A stretch of 64,000 nt of DNA from Phenylobacterium sp. J367 (GCF_024699985.1 NZ_JAJONA010000001.1:310001-374000); one strand, 5' to 3'. Counted from the first letter of the stretch, positions 20,643 through 29,305 are shown. Numbers and translations are program-made. The notes: generated from the sequence alone by a model not told the origin.

Positions 20643-21494
20643 TCAGAGACGCGCGGCGCGGAAGGTGTCGCAGGCCGCCGGATCGCCGGACTGCACGCCC
20701 GTGCGGAACCAGCGCATCCGCTGTTCGGAGCTGCCGTGGGTGAAGGCGTCGGGCATGACCCGGCCCTGGGACTTCCGCTGCAGGGTGTCGTCGCCGACCG
20801 CGGCGGCGGCGCGCAGCCCGTCCTCGATGTCCTTCGGATCCAGCGCCACCTGACCGCCGGAAACCGCCGAGGCGTGCGCCGCCCAGACGCCGGCGTAGCA
20901 GTCGGCCTGCAGCTCCAGCCGCACCGCGCCGCTCTCGGCGCCCTTGGAGCCCATCCGCCGCGACATCTCCGCGGCGCCGGTGATGTTCTGCACGTGATGG
21001 CCGATCTCGTGGGCGATGACATAGGCCCGCGCCGCCTCGCCGCGGGCGCCGAGCTGGGTCTCCAGGTCGTTCCAGAAGGCCAGGTCCAGATAGACCTTGC
21101 GGTCGGACGGGCAATAGAACGGCCCCATGGCCGACTGGCCCATGCCGCAGCCGGTGCCGGTGGCCTGGTCGTAGATCACGACGGCGGCGGCCGGCTCGTA
21201 GGTCTGGCCCTGCTGCCGGAACATCTGTGTCCAGACGTCGTCGACGTTGGTGGCGACCACGTCCACGAACCGGCCGGCCTCGTCGGCGGGAGGCCCGCGC
21301 ACGCCCGCCTGCTGCTCGACCTGCTGGCCGCCGCCGACCGCGTTCATGGTGGTCGAGGGGTCGATGCCGAAGACGAAGTAGCCGATCAGCGCCAGCACCA
21401 CGCCGCCGACGCCCAGGCCGCCCACGGCGCCGGCCGGGCCGAGCCCCCGACGGTCTTCGATATTGCCGCCGCCGCGACCGCCGGACCAGCGCAT
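20643..21494 (-). CDS. Neutral zinc metallopeptidase (YpfJ family)
   Basis: A 283-residue protein of the YpfJ/KPN_02809 neutral zinc metallopeptidase family. A single N-terminal membrane helix (about 25 to 44, LGVGGVVLALIGYFVFG) anchors it, with the catalytic domain outside. The zinc motif is His162-Glu163-Ile-Gly-His166 in YVIAHEIGHHVQNITG, followed by LELQADCYAGVWAAHA, which carries the third zinc ligand. The CGMGQSAMGPFYCPSDRKVYLDLAFW stretch is also family-typical. Physiological substrates are unknown. It appears monocistronic with a strong downstream hairpin. Confidence 0.92.
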   Translation of the reverse strand: MRWSGGRGGGNIEDRRGLGPAGAVGGLGVGGVVLALIGYFVFGIDPSTTMNAVGGGQQVEQQAGVRGPPADEAGRFVDVVATNVDDVWTQMFRQQGQTYEPAAAVVIYDQATGTGCGMGQSAMGPFYCPSDRKVYLDLAFWNDLETQLGARGEAARAYVIAHEIGHHVQNITGAAEMSRRMGSKGAESGAVRLELQADCYAGVWAAHASAVSGGQVALDPKDIEDGLRAAAAVGDDTLQRKSQGRVMPDAFTHGSSEQRMRWFRTGVQSGDPAACDTFRAARL

Positions 21495-21560
21495 GGGAAC
21501 CTCCGCTTCACCTCATGACCGGCGCCATAACGCAGGGCGGGCGCTCCGGCTCCGCGCGGA

Positions 21561-21923
21561 CTACTGGCGTTCGCCGGTCACCGATTTCACCCTGGCGTTT
21601 GAGGCGGCCAGGCGGTCGTCGGGCATGCTGGCGAAGCCGCCGGTCCCGACCGTGGCCGCCGGACGGCCCGGCTCGTAGGGCCGGAGCGGGACCAGGGGCT
21701 GGCCGCGCTGGACCCGGAGGTCCTGTTCGGCCTGCTGGGTGCGCAGCCGGTTGTCGAGGGCATTGAGCTCCAGCTCCTGGGCGAGCATCCGCTGGCGCAT
21801 CATGTCCTGTTGCATCTGCAGTTCCTGCATCCGCAGCGTCTCCGCCCCGGGGACCGCCACCTGGGCGGCGGCAGGCAGGGCGGCGGCGACGGCGAGCAGG
21901 GCGGCGGCGATCGGGACGCGCAT
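21561..21923 (-). CDS. Exported coiled-coil protein, hypothetical
   Basis: About 120 residues. A signal peptide (MRVPIAAALLAVAAALPAAAQ) is followed by a short coiled coil rich in Gln, Met and Leu (LRMQELQMQQDMMRQRMLAQELELNALDNRLRTQQAEQDL) and a Pro-rich tail. No named family is recognised. The frame opens 13 codons upstream, but the ATG at 21923 begins the signal peptide. It lies between the metallopeptidase and the TPR protein on the same strand. Confidence 0.65.
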   Translation of the reverse strand: MRVPIAAALLAVAAALPAAAQVAVPGAETLRMQELQMQQDMMRQRMLAQELELNALDNRLRTQQAEQDLRVQRGQPLVPLRPYEPGRPAATVGTGGFASMPDDRLAASNARVKSVTGERQ

Positions 21924-21977
21924 GGGCGAACTCCTTCCGCCCCGTGAGATGGGGCGCGTCACCCGAACGCGCCAGCC

Positions 21978-22544
21978 TCAGCGGCGGGTGACGGTGAACC
22001 TCGCGAGCTGCTCGCGCGGCAGGCCCCACTCCGGATTGAGCTCGAGGGCCTTCTGGTAGTCGAAATAGGCCGCCTTCGCGTCCTCCATGCCTTCGTAGGC
22101 GAGCGCGCGATTGTAGTAGGCCTTGGCCGGCTCATCGATGCCGAGTTCGATGCCGCGGTTGATGTCCGGCAGGCTCTCCGAATAGCGCTTGTCGCCGATC
22201 GCGGCGGCGCCGCGGTTCACATAGGCTTCGCCCAGATCCGGCTTGATGCGCACCGCCTGATTGAAGTCCTGGGTGGCGGCGTCCCAGTTCAGCCGGCGCA
22301 GCTTGAGAACGCCGCGGTTCACATAGGTGCCCGCCCGGTCGCGGGGACTGAGGGCCTCGGTCTCGAGCGCCAGGGTGCAGGCGCGCTCGTACTGCAGGTC
22401 GCGCTCGCCAGCGCGGGCCGCCTTCGAACAGGCCTCGGCGAGGCCGCCGCCCAGCACGGTGATCGCGCCGTGCGCGTCGCTCGCGACGATCGCCAGGGCG
22501 AGCCCGCCCGTGAGCGCCAAGACGCCGACCAGACCCTTGCGCAT
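21978..22544 (-). CDS. Exported tetratricopeptide-repeat protein
   Basis: About 188 residues. A signal peptide (MRKGLVGVLALTGGLALAIVASDAHG) precedes three TPR units: about residues 75 to 105 (YVNRGVLKLRRLNWDAATQDFNQAVRI), 108 to 140 (AYVNRGAAAIGDKRYSESLPDINRGIEL) and 143 to 175 (AYYNRALAYEGMEDAKAAYFDYQKALEL). TPR arrays mediate protein-protein contacts; the partner is unknown. The second Met (22544) is preferred to the first, since it begins the hydrophobic signal directly. Confidence 0.8.
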   Translation of the reverse strand: MRKGLVGVLALTGGLALAIVASDAHGAITVLGGGLAEACSKAARAGERDLQYERACTLALETEALSPRDRAGTYVNRGVLKLRRLNWDAATQDFNQAVRIKPDLGEAYVNRGAAAIGDKRYSESLPDINRGIELGIDEPAKAYYNRALAYEGMEDAKAAYFDYQKALELNPEWGLPREQLARFTVTRR

Positions 22545-22631
22545 GATCCGCTCCATCCGTTCGCCGCGCGACGAAGAGCGCCGCCGCGTATCGGCGTTCC
22601 TTGGGAGAATCCTCCCGGAGTGGGGCCGCTG

Positions 22632-23497
22632 TCAATCGCGCGCGCCGAAGCGGCGCAGTTCGCGGTGCAGGATATAGACCCCGCTGCCGGCCACCAGGAT
22701 CGCCCCGACGATGGTCGTCGCCCGGGGAAGCTCCCCCAGACGAGGAGCCCGATTACCGCCGCCCAGAGGAGCTGGGTGTAGTCGAACGGCGCGACCACGC
22801 CCACCGGCGCCTGGCGGAGCGCCTCGGTGAGGAAGAGCTGGCCCACGCCGCCGATCAGGCCGGCGAGGATCAGGAAGGTCAGCGTCAGCGGGTCCGGGAC
22901 GATCCAGCCGAAGGCGAGCGAGCCCAGCAGGCCCAGCACGGTGCCGGCGAGGGTGAAGTAGAAGACGATCGTCGGCCCCCGCTCGGTGTCGGCGATCTGG
23001 CGGATCGCGACCATGGCGCCGGCCGCGCCCAGCGCGCTCGCCAGGCCCAGCGACACGCCGATCAGGTTGAAGTGGCCCGGCTGGGGCCTGGCCATGATCA
23101 GCACGCCCACGAACCCGACGATCACCGCCCCCCAGCGGTGGCGGCCCACCGGCTCGGCGAGGATCAGGGCCGACAGCGCGGTCATGAACAGCGGCGAGGC
23201 GAACTGCAGGGCGGTGGCCTCGGTGAGCGGCAGGTGTTGCACGGCGGTGAAGCCGCAGACCATGCCGGTCAGCCCGATGGCCGAGCGGATCAGGTGGCCG
23301 ACCGGCCGGTCGGTCTTCAGCACCTCGAACCCGGTCGTGCGCCAGATGTAGAGGCCGAGCGGCACGAAGGCGAAGGCGTTGCGGAACAGGATGATCTCGA
23401 ACACCGGCACGCCGCGCGAGCCGGTCCACTTCACGATCGCCGCCAGGCAGGCCATGCAGGCCATGGCCAGCACCCGGTAGGCGATGCCGAGCGCCAT
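22632..23497 (-). CDS. EamA/DMT-family transporter (frameshifted)
   Basis: A ten-helix drug/metabolite transporter of about 288 residues with two EamA repeats. Helices start at MALGIAYRVLAMACMACLAAIVKW and the repeat junction is near AEPVGRHRWGAVIVGFVGVLIM. The terminal helix TIVGAILVAGSGVYILHREL lies in another frame: the shift is near 22728 around the GGGGAAGCTCCCCC stretch. Substrate is unknown; the family exports amino acids, metabolites or drugs. The ATG is taken at 23497 because the frame upstream lacks hydrophobic or conserved content. Confidence 0.85.
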
Positions 23498-23665
23498 GTT
23501 CTGGGTCGCGAGGGAGGACACGGAAGGCGGTGTGAGGCGGGTCGCCGCGACGGTCAAGGAAGGTCGCTCTCCTCCCCCGCCCCCGGACAGGGAAGGAGAG
23601 CGCGGGGCGCAAGACATGCGCCCCATTTCGCCCGCCGGCCCGAGGCCGCGGACGGAGTCGAGGGG

Positions 23666-24731
23666 CTACTGGTCCGCCTGGCTGGACGCCCGCTGCAGCT
23701 TGCCGCCGGTCGCGGAGACCATCAGCCGGACCAGTTCCTCCGTTACCTTCGGCTCGAGACCTTCGGTGTGACCCTTGTCCATGCGGACGACGTCGGCGAC
23801 CACGCGGCCTTCGCGGCAGTTCGGATAGACGAACGCCTCGGCGGTCCCCGGGCGGGCCTTCAGGCCCCAGACGCGGTAGCCGGCCCGGGCGTAGTCCCAG
23901 ACGTAGCCGGCCTTGTCGTCGACGATGTCCTGGCGCCGGACGCGCGCGGCGCAGCCGAACCGTTCGGCGAGCGGCGAGGTCTCTGGCAGGCTTTCGATCT
24001 CCCACTGGCCCACCGTGAAGATGTGCGAGTAGTCGCAGGCCGGCAGGGTGTTGGGCAGGGGCGGCCGGGCGCGCGGGGCCGGCGGCGAGCCGTCCGCCTG
24101 CGGCGGGCCGAACTGGGCGACGAACGGCGCCTGGCCCACCCGGCCGCCGGAGAGCGAGAGCCAGCCGTCGACCTTGTCCTTGAAATAGCCGGTGCAGACG
24201 ATCCGGCTGGACGTGAAGCCGCCCTGGCTGTGGCCGGCCAGCCAGAAGCTGCGGATGTTCGACCGGCCGAAGGTGTCCAGCACGAAGTCGGTGATGTTCT
24301 GCAGGTGGGCGTCGTCGGCCGCGGCGTCCCACCGGCGGACGCCGGGACCCGAGCCGCCCATGCTGCCCAGGGTCGCCGCGGTCGGGGTCGCGACGACGAG
24401 CCGGTACTTGTCCTTGAAGTCGGCGGCCGGGAAGTAGTGCCGCTGCCAGTTGCCGACCGAGCCCGCCCCGTGGAGGTTCAGGATGAACACCACCTTCTCG
24501 TTCGGCTTCAGGTCGCACGGGTAGTCGAGAAAGAACTTCCGCCCGGTCCTGGCGTCGGTGGCGTTGCCGAGGTTGGCGAGGTCGCCGCTGGTCGCGCAGG
24601 CCTCGCCGACGCAGCGGGCCGGCGGCGGCGTGGTGCAGGCGACGCCGCCCATGTCCTTCGCCACGGCGGGGGGCCGCAAAGGCGCCGGCGGCCAGCGCCG
24701 CCAGCGCGGCCAGGGTGTTGGTCAGCTTCAT
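23666..24731 (-). CDS. Secreted alpha/beta-hydrolase, polyhydroxybutyrate-depolymerase/esterase-like (frameshifted)
   Basis: About 355 residues. The signal peptide MKLTNTLAALAALAAGAFA lies in one frame and the mature enzyme in another; removing one C near 24670 gives AAPPAVAKDMGGVACTTPPPARC. The hydrolase shows an oxyanion LNLHGAGSVGNWQRHYFP region, the nucleophile elbow GHSQGG near residue 165, and MDKGHTEGL for the catalytic His. Cysteine pairs (CTTPPPARCVGEAC) suggest extracytoplasmic disulfides. The closest groups are LpqC/PHB depolymerase-type esterases. It is divergent from a TetR regulator, which probably controls it through the palindrome at 24765. Confidence 0.82.
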
Positions 24732-24764
24732 CTGGTCCTCCCCATCCGGTCTTGCGCCGGTCGG

Positions 24765-24781
24765 CCCTAGCAGTGCTAGGG
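24765..24781. promoter_or_regulatory. 17-base perfect palindrome, TetR operator candidate
   Basis: CCCTAGCAGTGCTAGGG reads identically on both strands around a central G. It sits between two divergent starts: the hydrolase ATG at 24731 (minus) and the TetR ATG at 24791 (plus). Position and symmetry fit a TetR dimer site repressing both promoters. Regulator binding is inference. Confidence 0.75.
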
Positions 24782-24790
24782 TGGCGCGAG

Positions 24791-25354
24791 ATGTCAAGCG
24801 ATTCACCCGTTCGCGCCAGCAGCCTCGACCGCCCGGCCATCGTCCGCGCGGCCCTCGACCTCCTGGACGACGTGGGCTTCGACGGCCTCTCGACGCGCCG
24901 GCTCGCCGACGCGCTGGGCATCAAGGGGCCGTCGCTCTACTGGCACTTCCGGAACATGCGCGAGCTTTACGACCACATGGCCGAGGCCATGCTGGAGCAG
25001 GCGCTGCCCGCGCCCGAGGCCTATCCGGGCGACTGGGAGGCCTGGCTGGGCGCCGGGGCCCGCAACATCCGCCGGGTGGCGCTGTCGCGCCGCGACGGCG
25101 CGCGCATCCTGGCCGGCGCCCGCCCCACCGGCACGAGCACGGTGCTTTCCTTCCCGCACATGGTCGCCCGCCTGGAGCGCGAGGGCTTCAGCCGCGCCGA
25201 CGCCACCGCCAGCCTGCGCGCGCTCGGCCGCTATGCGGTGGGCTGGGTCCTCGACGAGCAGATGGCCATGCGCGCGCCGGAGGAGTCCGAGCCGTTCTTC
25301 GAGTTCGGGCTGAAGGCCATGCTCGCCGGCATCGCCCAGAAGCGGCAAACCTAG
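24791..25354 (+). CDS. TetR/AcrR-family transcriptional regulator
   Basis: A 187-residue TetR-type repressor. The N-terminal helix-turn-helix reads IVRAALDLLDDVGFDGLSTRRLADALGIKGPSLYWHFRNMRELYDHMAEAM (about residues 15 to 65). The C-terminal ligand domain with FPHMVARLEREGF and RYAVGWVLDEQM is like TetR_C/TetR(class)-type domains. The ATG is ten bases from the palindrome, so autoregulation is likely. It probably represses the divergent esterase gene; the ligand is unknown. Confidence 0.9.
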   Translation: MSSDSPVRASSLDRPAIVRAALDLLDDVGFDGLSTRRLADALGIKGPSLYWHFRNMRELYDHMAEAMLEQALPAPEAYPGDWEAWLGAGARNIRRVALSRRDGARILAGARPTGTSTVLSFPHMVARLEREGFSRADATASLRALGRYAVGWVLDEQMAMRAPEESEPFFEFGLKAMLAGIAQKRQT

Positions 25355-25443
25355 CCGGCTTCCCTTTTTCCGCCGGCCGGTGTCGGATCGGCCTCCCCGC
25401 CGCCGTCCTTGGGCGGAACAAGGACGAATGAGGAGGTCACCCC

Positions 25444-25797
25444 ATGCCCTACGTCGACGGTTTCGTGCTCGCCATGCCGAAGGACAAGCTCGAGGAATAC
25501 CGCAAGATCGCCACCAAGGCCGGCGAGATCTGGATGGAGTACGGCGCGCTGTCCTACGTCGAGTGCGTCGGCGACGACACGCCCTACGGCGAACTGACGT
25601 CCTTCCCCCGCGCGGTGATGGCCAAGGACGACGAGGTCGTCTTCTTCTCCTGGATTACCTACGAAAGCCGCGAGCAGCGCGACGAGATCAACGCCAAGGT
25701 GATGGCCGATCCGCGCCTGAGCAGCGACGCGGAATGCATGCCGTTCGACGGCAAGCGCATGATCTACGGCGGCTTCAAGAGCTTCGTGCAGTTCTGA
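25444..25797 (+). CDS. DUF1428 (YbaA-like) protein
   Basis: A 117-residue protein with the clear DUF1428 signature: MPYVDGFVLAMPKDKLEEYRKIATKAGEIWMEYGALSYVEC, then FPRAVMAKDDEVVFFSWITYESREQRDEINAKVMADPRL and ending MIYGGFKSFVQF. The fold is a ferredoxin-like dimer related to ABM domains; function is unknown. An AGGAGGT site sits just upstream of the ATG. It is the last clearly chromosomal gene before the island boundary. Confidence 0.93.
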   Translation: MPYVDGFVLAMPKDKLEEYRKIATKAGEIWMEYGALSYVECVGDDTPYGELTSFPRAVMAKDDEVVFFSWITYESREQRDEINAKVMADPRLSSDAECMPFDGKRMIYGGFKSFVQF

Positions 25798-25854
25798 TCG
25801 GCCTGCCGCGTTGACCCTGGGCGGGCCGCCGCTAGATTGCGCGCCCGCCCCTGT

Positions 25855-25892
25855 GCCCCAGTGGCGAAATGGTAGACGCGGCAGACTCAAAA
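25855..25892 (+). pseudogene. Truncated tRNA-Leu(CAA), 5' half only
   Basis: The sequence begins GCCCCAGTGGCGAAATGG and continues TAGACGCGGCAGACTCAAAA, matching the acceptor strand, D arm, 5' anticodon stem (GCAGA) and loop (CTCAAAA, anticodon CAA) of a bacterial tRNA-Leu. The expected TCTGC closing strand is replaced by GCGCA, and no variable arm, T arm or CCA follows. The break is immediately downstream of the anticodon loop, a common crossover point for tyrosine integrases, and an integrase gene begins 120 bases on. The D loop lacks one T of the usual AATTGG, possibly a sequence error. Confidence 0.75.
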
Positions 25893-25918
25893 GCGCATTT
25901 CGGGCCATCAGGTCGTAA

Positions 25919-25979
25919 ACTTACGTAGTCATTTCAGTGACTTAACGTAGTGCGCCGAGTTTACACATGCCTTACACAT
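25919..25979. repeat. Two pairs of short direct repeats at island end (integrase-site candidates)
   Basis: ACTTACGTAGT (25919 to 25929) is repeated as ACTTAACGTAGT (25940 to 25951), and TTACACAT occurs at 25961 and again at 25972, 11 bases apart. They lie between the broken tRNA-Leu and the integrase start. Such closely spaced repeats are typical of arm-type or excisionase sites. The assignment is inference. Confidence 0.5.
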
Positions 25980-26011
25980 AATCCCCGTGATCCGGGAAGT
26001 GAGGCAGGCCT

Positions 26012-27352
26012 ATGGAAAGCCACACCCTCATGGACGGGAAAGTCCATGTGTACCGCCGCGCAAACAGCAGCTTCTGGCAGTGCGCGGTTTTCCTGGGCGG
26101 ACGGAACCACCGCCAGACGACACGACAGAAGAGTCTCGCCCTCGCGATGGATTTCGCCCGCGAATGGTACATGGAGCGGTATGCGGACGAGCGGCTACGC
26201 CGGCGCGGCCTTCCGATACCCACCGACGACGAGCGCGCCGCGGCCGGCGAGCCGCTGTTCCTGCGGCCGAGGCCCAAGGCAAAGCCCGCGGGTCCGACGT
26301 TCCGGGAGGCGGCCGACGTGTTCGTGGCCGAGTACGGGGTCATCACGCACGGCGAGCGGAACGCCACCTACGTCGAGGGGAAGTCGCGGCACCTGCGACT
26401 GTACTTGCTCCCGTATTTTGGTGATCGACCCCTTAGCGAGATCACGGCCGGCTTGATCCAGGAGTACCGCGTCCATCGGCTCAACCCGCCGGAGGCGCCT
26501 GCCGAGAAGCGCAGCCGTGGTCGCGCGAAGGCGCTGCCGAAGCGCCCAGCGCGCAGTACGATGCACCAGGAGTTGGTGACGCTCCGCCAAGTTCTGAAGA
26601 CCGCGGATCGCAAGGGGTGGATCGCCGCGCTTCCGGACATGACCGCCCCGTACAAGGCGTCGGGCAAAATCTCGCACCGCGCCTGGTTCTCGCCGGACGA
26701 GTACAAGAGGCTCTACGAAGCGACGCGTGAACGCGCACGCAATCCGAAGAAGGAGCGCTGGCGCGGCGAGTGCGAGCAACTGCACGACTACGTGCTCTTC
26801 ATGGTCAACACCGGGCTGCGACCGGACGAGGCCTCGCGGCTCGAATACCGGGACGTGAGCGTCGTCCTTGACGACGAAACGAACCAGCGGATCCTGGAGA
26901 TCGAGGTGCGAGGCAAGCGCGGCGTTGGCTACTGCAAGAGCATGCCTGGTGCGGTGCAACCGTTCCTAAGGCTTCGAAAGCGGCATGACCCAAAGCAGAC
27001 CGATCTCGTGTTCGGCAAGGTGCAGCGGGAGCTGCTCAACACCATTCTGGACGAGCTCGGTCTGAAGACGGACCGGGAGGGCAACGCCCGCACCGCATAC
27101 AGCCTGCGGCACACCTACATTTGCCTGCGGCTCATGGAAGGCGCCGACATCTACCAGATCGCGAAGAATTGCCGCACCAGTGTGGAGATGATCGAGAAGT
27201 TCTACGCCTCGCACATCAAGAACACTCTCGACGCCAGCGCTATCAACGTCCGCAAACCCCCCAAACCGCGGAAGGCACCTTCCGCGCCGAGGCGCGGGCG
27301 AACGCCCGAGCGCCTCCATGGCGAACGCCACGTGCCCTTAGACCGGACGTGA
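26012..27352 (+). CDS. Tyrosine-type site-specific integrase
   Basis: A 446-residue phage/island integrase. After an AP2-like and SAM-like N-terminal half (RRANSSFWQCAVFLGG, TFREAADVFVAEYG) comes the catalytic domain, with Arg270 in MVNTGLRPDEASRLEY, Arg366-His367 in YSLRHTYICLRLMEG and nucleophile Tyr398 in EKFYASHI. The HxxR first position is Tyr rather than His, as in a number of phage integrases. It adjoins a truncated tRNA-Leu and repeats, so it presumably catalysed insertion of the island into that tRNA gene. It is transcribed away from the tRNA. Confidence 0.93.
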   Translation: MESHTLMDGKVHVYRRANSSFWQCAVFLGGRNHRQTTRQKSLALAMDFAREWYMERYADERLRRRGLPIPTDDERAAAGEPLFLRPRPKAKPAGPTFREAADVFVAEYGVITHGERNATYVEGKSRHLRLYLLPYFGDRPLSEITAGLIQEYRVHRLNPPEAPAEKRSRGRAKALPKRPARSTMHQELVTLRQVLKTADRKGWIAALPDMTAPYKASGKISHRAWFSPDEYKRLYEATRERARNPKKERWRGECEQLHDYVLFMVNTGLRPDEASRLEYRDVSVVLDDETNQRILEIEVRGKRGVGYCKSMPGAVQPFLRLRKRHDPKQTDLVFGKVQRELLNTILDELGLKTDREGNARTAYSLRHTYICLRLMEGADIYQIAKNCRTSVEMIEKFYASHIKNTLDASAINVRKPPKPRKAPSAPRRGRTPERLHGERHVPLDRT

Positions 27353-27411
27353 CTCACCGCGGACGTTCGGAGAGTCTGTTTCAGGTCCCGCGGATTTCGA
27401 GCCGGATGTAA

Positions 27412-27428
27412 GTCCCCACCTCGGGGAC
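27412..27428. terminator. Hairpin between convergent integrase and PIN-like gene
   Basis: GTCCCC-ACCTC-GGGGAC forms a perfect six-base stem with a five-base loop, between the integrase stop (27352) and the stop of the convergent PIN-like gene (27437). It lacks a clear T run. Confidence 0.4.
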
Positions 27429-27436
27429 CTAGGGGC

Positions 27437-28516
27437 TTAGTGTTTAAAGAGGTCCTGGACGATGGCGACGGCCTCCGTCTTGTCGGCCGTTGTCCGGCAG
27501 CCGTTCAGTTCGGTCAGCCGGACATGCCCGTCGTTGATGAGCTTCGATAGGAAGCCTTCGGTCAGGAAGGCGTCGCAGTAGGCAACCGCGGCCGAGGCGT
27601 GCTCGAAGTCGTAGATGTGATTCTCGGTGAAGTTTGTCCCGCGATCCCAACGCAGACCCGCATGACAGGACGCCTGCGCATGGATGGTCCTCAGGGCGTA
27701 GCGGGTCTCCGGCTTCTCGAACGCCAGGGTCAGGAGGTTCCGGCACAGCCGCCCGGCCTCATTCCACTGCGCCGAGCCCCGCGCCGGCGGCGTCACCCCC
27801 TGGCGCGTTGCCATAGCGGCCATCACCTCGGCGGCCATGTCCTGGCAGACGTCGAGACAGCCGACGATCTCGTCGCGGTACGTGGCCGGATAGCTGACGA
27901 GCTTCGGCGCGTGCGTCTTGATGTCGGCGTTGATCTGCTGGGCTGCCTTGACCAGGTCGTCCGAGCGTTCCCAGCGGTCGCCGATCTGGGTGACGATGGT
28001 TGTCAGCGACGCATTCCAGATCTCGTCGAACGCTTCCTTCTGGAGGTAGCCGCCCGTCTCGGGATCGAAGCCCTCGGGGTTCAGGTAGACGTAGCCCAGG
28101 GCGTAGCTGAGCTTCGTCCAGATCAGGTCCGCCATCGCGTGAAGGTCGTGGCCGCCCGCGCTCTTGTAGAAGAAGTGGGCGATCTCCGTGCCGATCCGGC
28201 CGCGGCTCTCGGTGATGCTCAAGCCCAGGCTCAGCTCGTCCACCAGCCGGGCCGTGGCCAGGCGCCGTGTCTGGGTGTTGGCCTGCTTCATCACCTCGAT
28301 GAAGGTGCTGGCGCCCACCGGACAGACCAGCTTGCCCGCGACCACGCCCTCGCGAAGCAGCCGCAGCAGCTCGATCACATCGGGGTCGATCTCCGTCCCG
28401 GCCTCCGCCTCCCGGGCCATGATCCAGAAGCGCAGGTCGAGGTAGACCTTGGCGCGGCCGGCCATGGATTGCGCCAAGGCGATCTGCCTGGCGCGTGCGT
28501 AGCGCTCTATGTCCAT
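27437..28516 (-). CDS. Hypothetical protein with PIN-like nuclease signature
   Basis: A 359-residue protein with no family that I can name with certainty. Near the N-terminus is KVYLDLRFWIMARE, with an Asp at the end of a predicted first beta strand. Near the C-terminus is NHIYDFEHASAAVAYCDAFLTEGFLSKLI. The D-x-x-HA...YCD.FLT pattern resembles the last acidic cluster of PIN-like domains, with a long helical insertion between. This suggests a metal-dependent RNase, but it is inference. It diverges from a small HEPN-like gene across 97 bases, and the two could form a toxin-antitoxin or defence pair. Confidence 0.62.
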   Translation of the reverse strand: MDIERYARARQIALAQSMAGRAKVYLDLRFWIMAREAEAGTEIDPDVIELLRLLREGVVAGKLVCPVGASTFIEVMKQANTQTRRLATARLVDELSLGLSITESRGRIGTEIAHFFYKSAGGHDLHAMADLIWTKLSYALGYVYLNPEGFDPETGGYLQKEAFDEIWNASLTTIVTQIGDRWERSDDLVKAAQQINADIKTHAPKLVSYPATYRDEIVGCLDVCQDMAAEVMAAMATRQGVTPPARGSAQWNEAGRLCRNLLTLAFEKPETRYALRTIHAQASCHAGLRWDRGTNFTENHIYDFEHASAAVAYCDAFLTEGFLSKLINDGHVRLTELNGCRTTADKTEAVAIVQDLFKH

Positions 28517-28613
28517 GCCGGCACTATGCGGCGAGTCCCCGTCATGGTGCCGGGGGCGTCACGCGCGGCAGAGAGGCCTCGCCTGCTGACTAGGGACGAG
28601 ACATACCTTGGCC

Positions 28614-29189
28614 ATGGACCGACTGATGAGCCTCCGCAGCGAGGTCTACGACCACTTCCACGCCTCCGAGATCCGGGACGGCCTGTTCCTCGCGCCCGGA
28701 AACCGTGACCGCTTCGCCCAATACGAGACGGCCATGCTGCTGATGCAGGACACGGTCGAGGCCCTGTGGACCCACCGAAGGCGCGACTTCTCGCTGGACG
28801 CGATGGAGGCCTACATCGAAGTGTGGGGCGTCCTGCAGGCCGTAATCATCCAGCAGGACGCGCTGCTGGAGCTGGCTGCCGCCATCGGCGCGCCGAAGCC
28901 CGCGACCGGGGCCGAGTGGCGCGCGATCCGCGATCTTCGCAACCAGTTGGTCGGCCATCCGGTCAACAGGGGCGCGCCGTCCAAGCCCGCGCGCCGCGCC
29001 TTCATGGGCCGTCAGCCGAAGTCCTACCGCTATCTGACCTATGAGCTGTGGGACGCCGACGCGGACCGCACGACCTTCCCGCGCATTGACCTCGGCCAGA
29101 TGCTCGACGCCTATGAGAACGAGGCCGCCGGCCATCTTGCGGCGATCCTGGCCTATATGCGGCGGGCTTGGCCCGTAAGGACGCCGTGA
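28614..29189 (+). CDS. HEPN-like helical protein with Rx5H motif, hypothetical
   Basis: A 191-residue, largely helical protein. The region WRAIRDLRNQLVGHPVN (about residues 100 to 115) contains R-N-x4-H, the arrangement used by HEPN ribonucleases and their relatives. A preceding long helix (AYIEVWGVLQAVIIQQDALLELA) also fits the HEPN four-helix layout. No catalytic role is proven. The start is the ATG at 28614; a TTG two codons upstream is also open. The gene is divergent from the PIN-like gene, sharing one promoter region, in the defence part of the island. Confidence 0.6.
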   Translation: MDRLMSLRSEVYDHFHASEIRDGLFLAPGNRDRFAQYETAMLLMQDTVEALWTHRRRDFSLDAMEAYIEVWGVLQAVIIQQDALLELAAAIGAPKPATGAEWRAIRDLRNQLVGHPVNRGAPSKPARRAFMGRQPKSYRYLTYELWDADADRTTFPRIDLGQMLDAYENEAAGHLAAILAYMRRAWPVRTP

Positions 29190-29305
29190 AGCCTGCTTGC
29201 ACGCCGAAGCCCGGTAGCGGGTGTCCAGCCGCCGGGGGCGCGCGTGTCCAGGCGTTCCAGCGCAGATTCGCCAGCTTTTGGCGTCTTCAATGGCCGTTTT
29301 CGGCC

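Noticed and set aside
25855..26010. A group I intron in tRNA-Leu
   Set aside because: Group I introns do split tRNA-Leu in some bacteria, but no catalytic core helices are evident and no 3' exon follows; an integrase gene begins at once. Insertion of an element explains the break better.
27375..27420. Possible 3' half of the broken tRNA-Leu (TTTCGAGCCGG words after the integrase)
   Set aside because: The TTTCGAGCC run looks like a T loop, but the flanking bases do not form a five-base stem, no variable arm is present and no CCA end follows.
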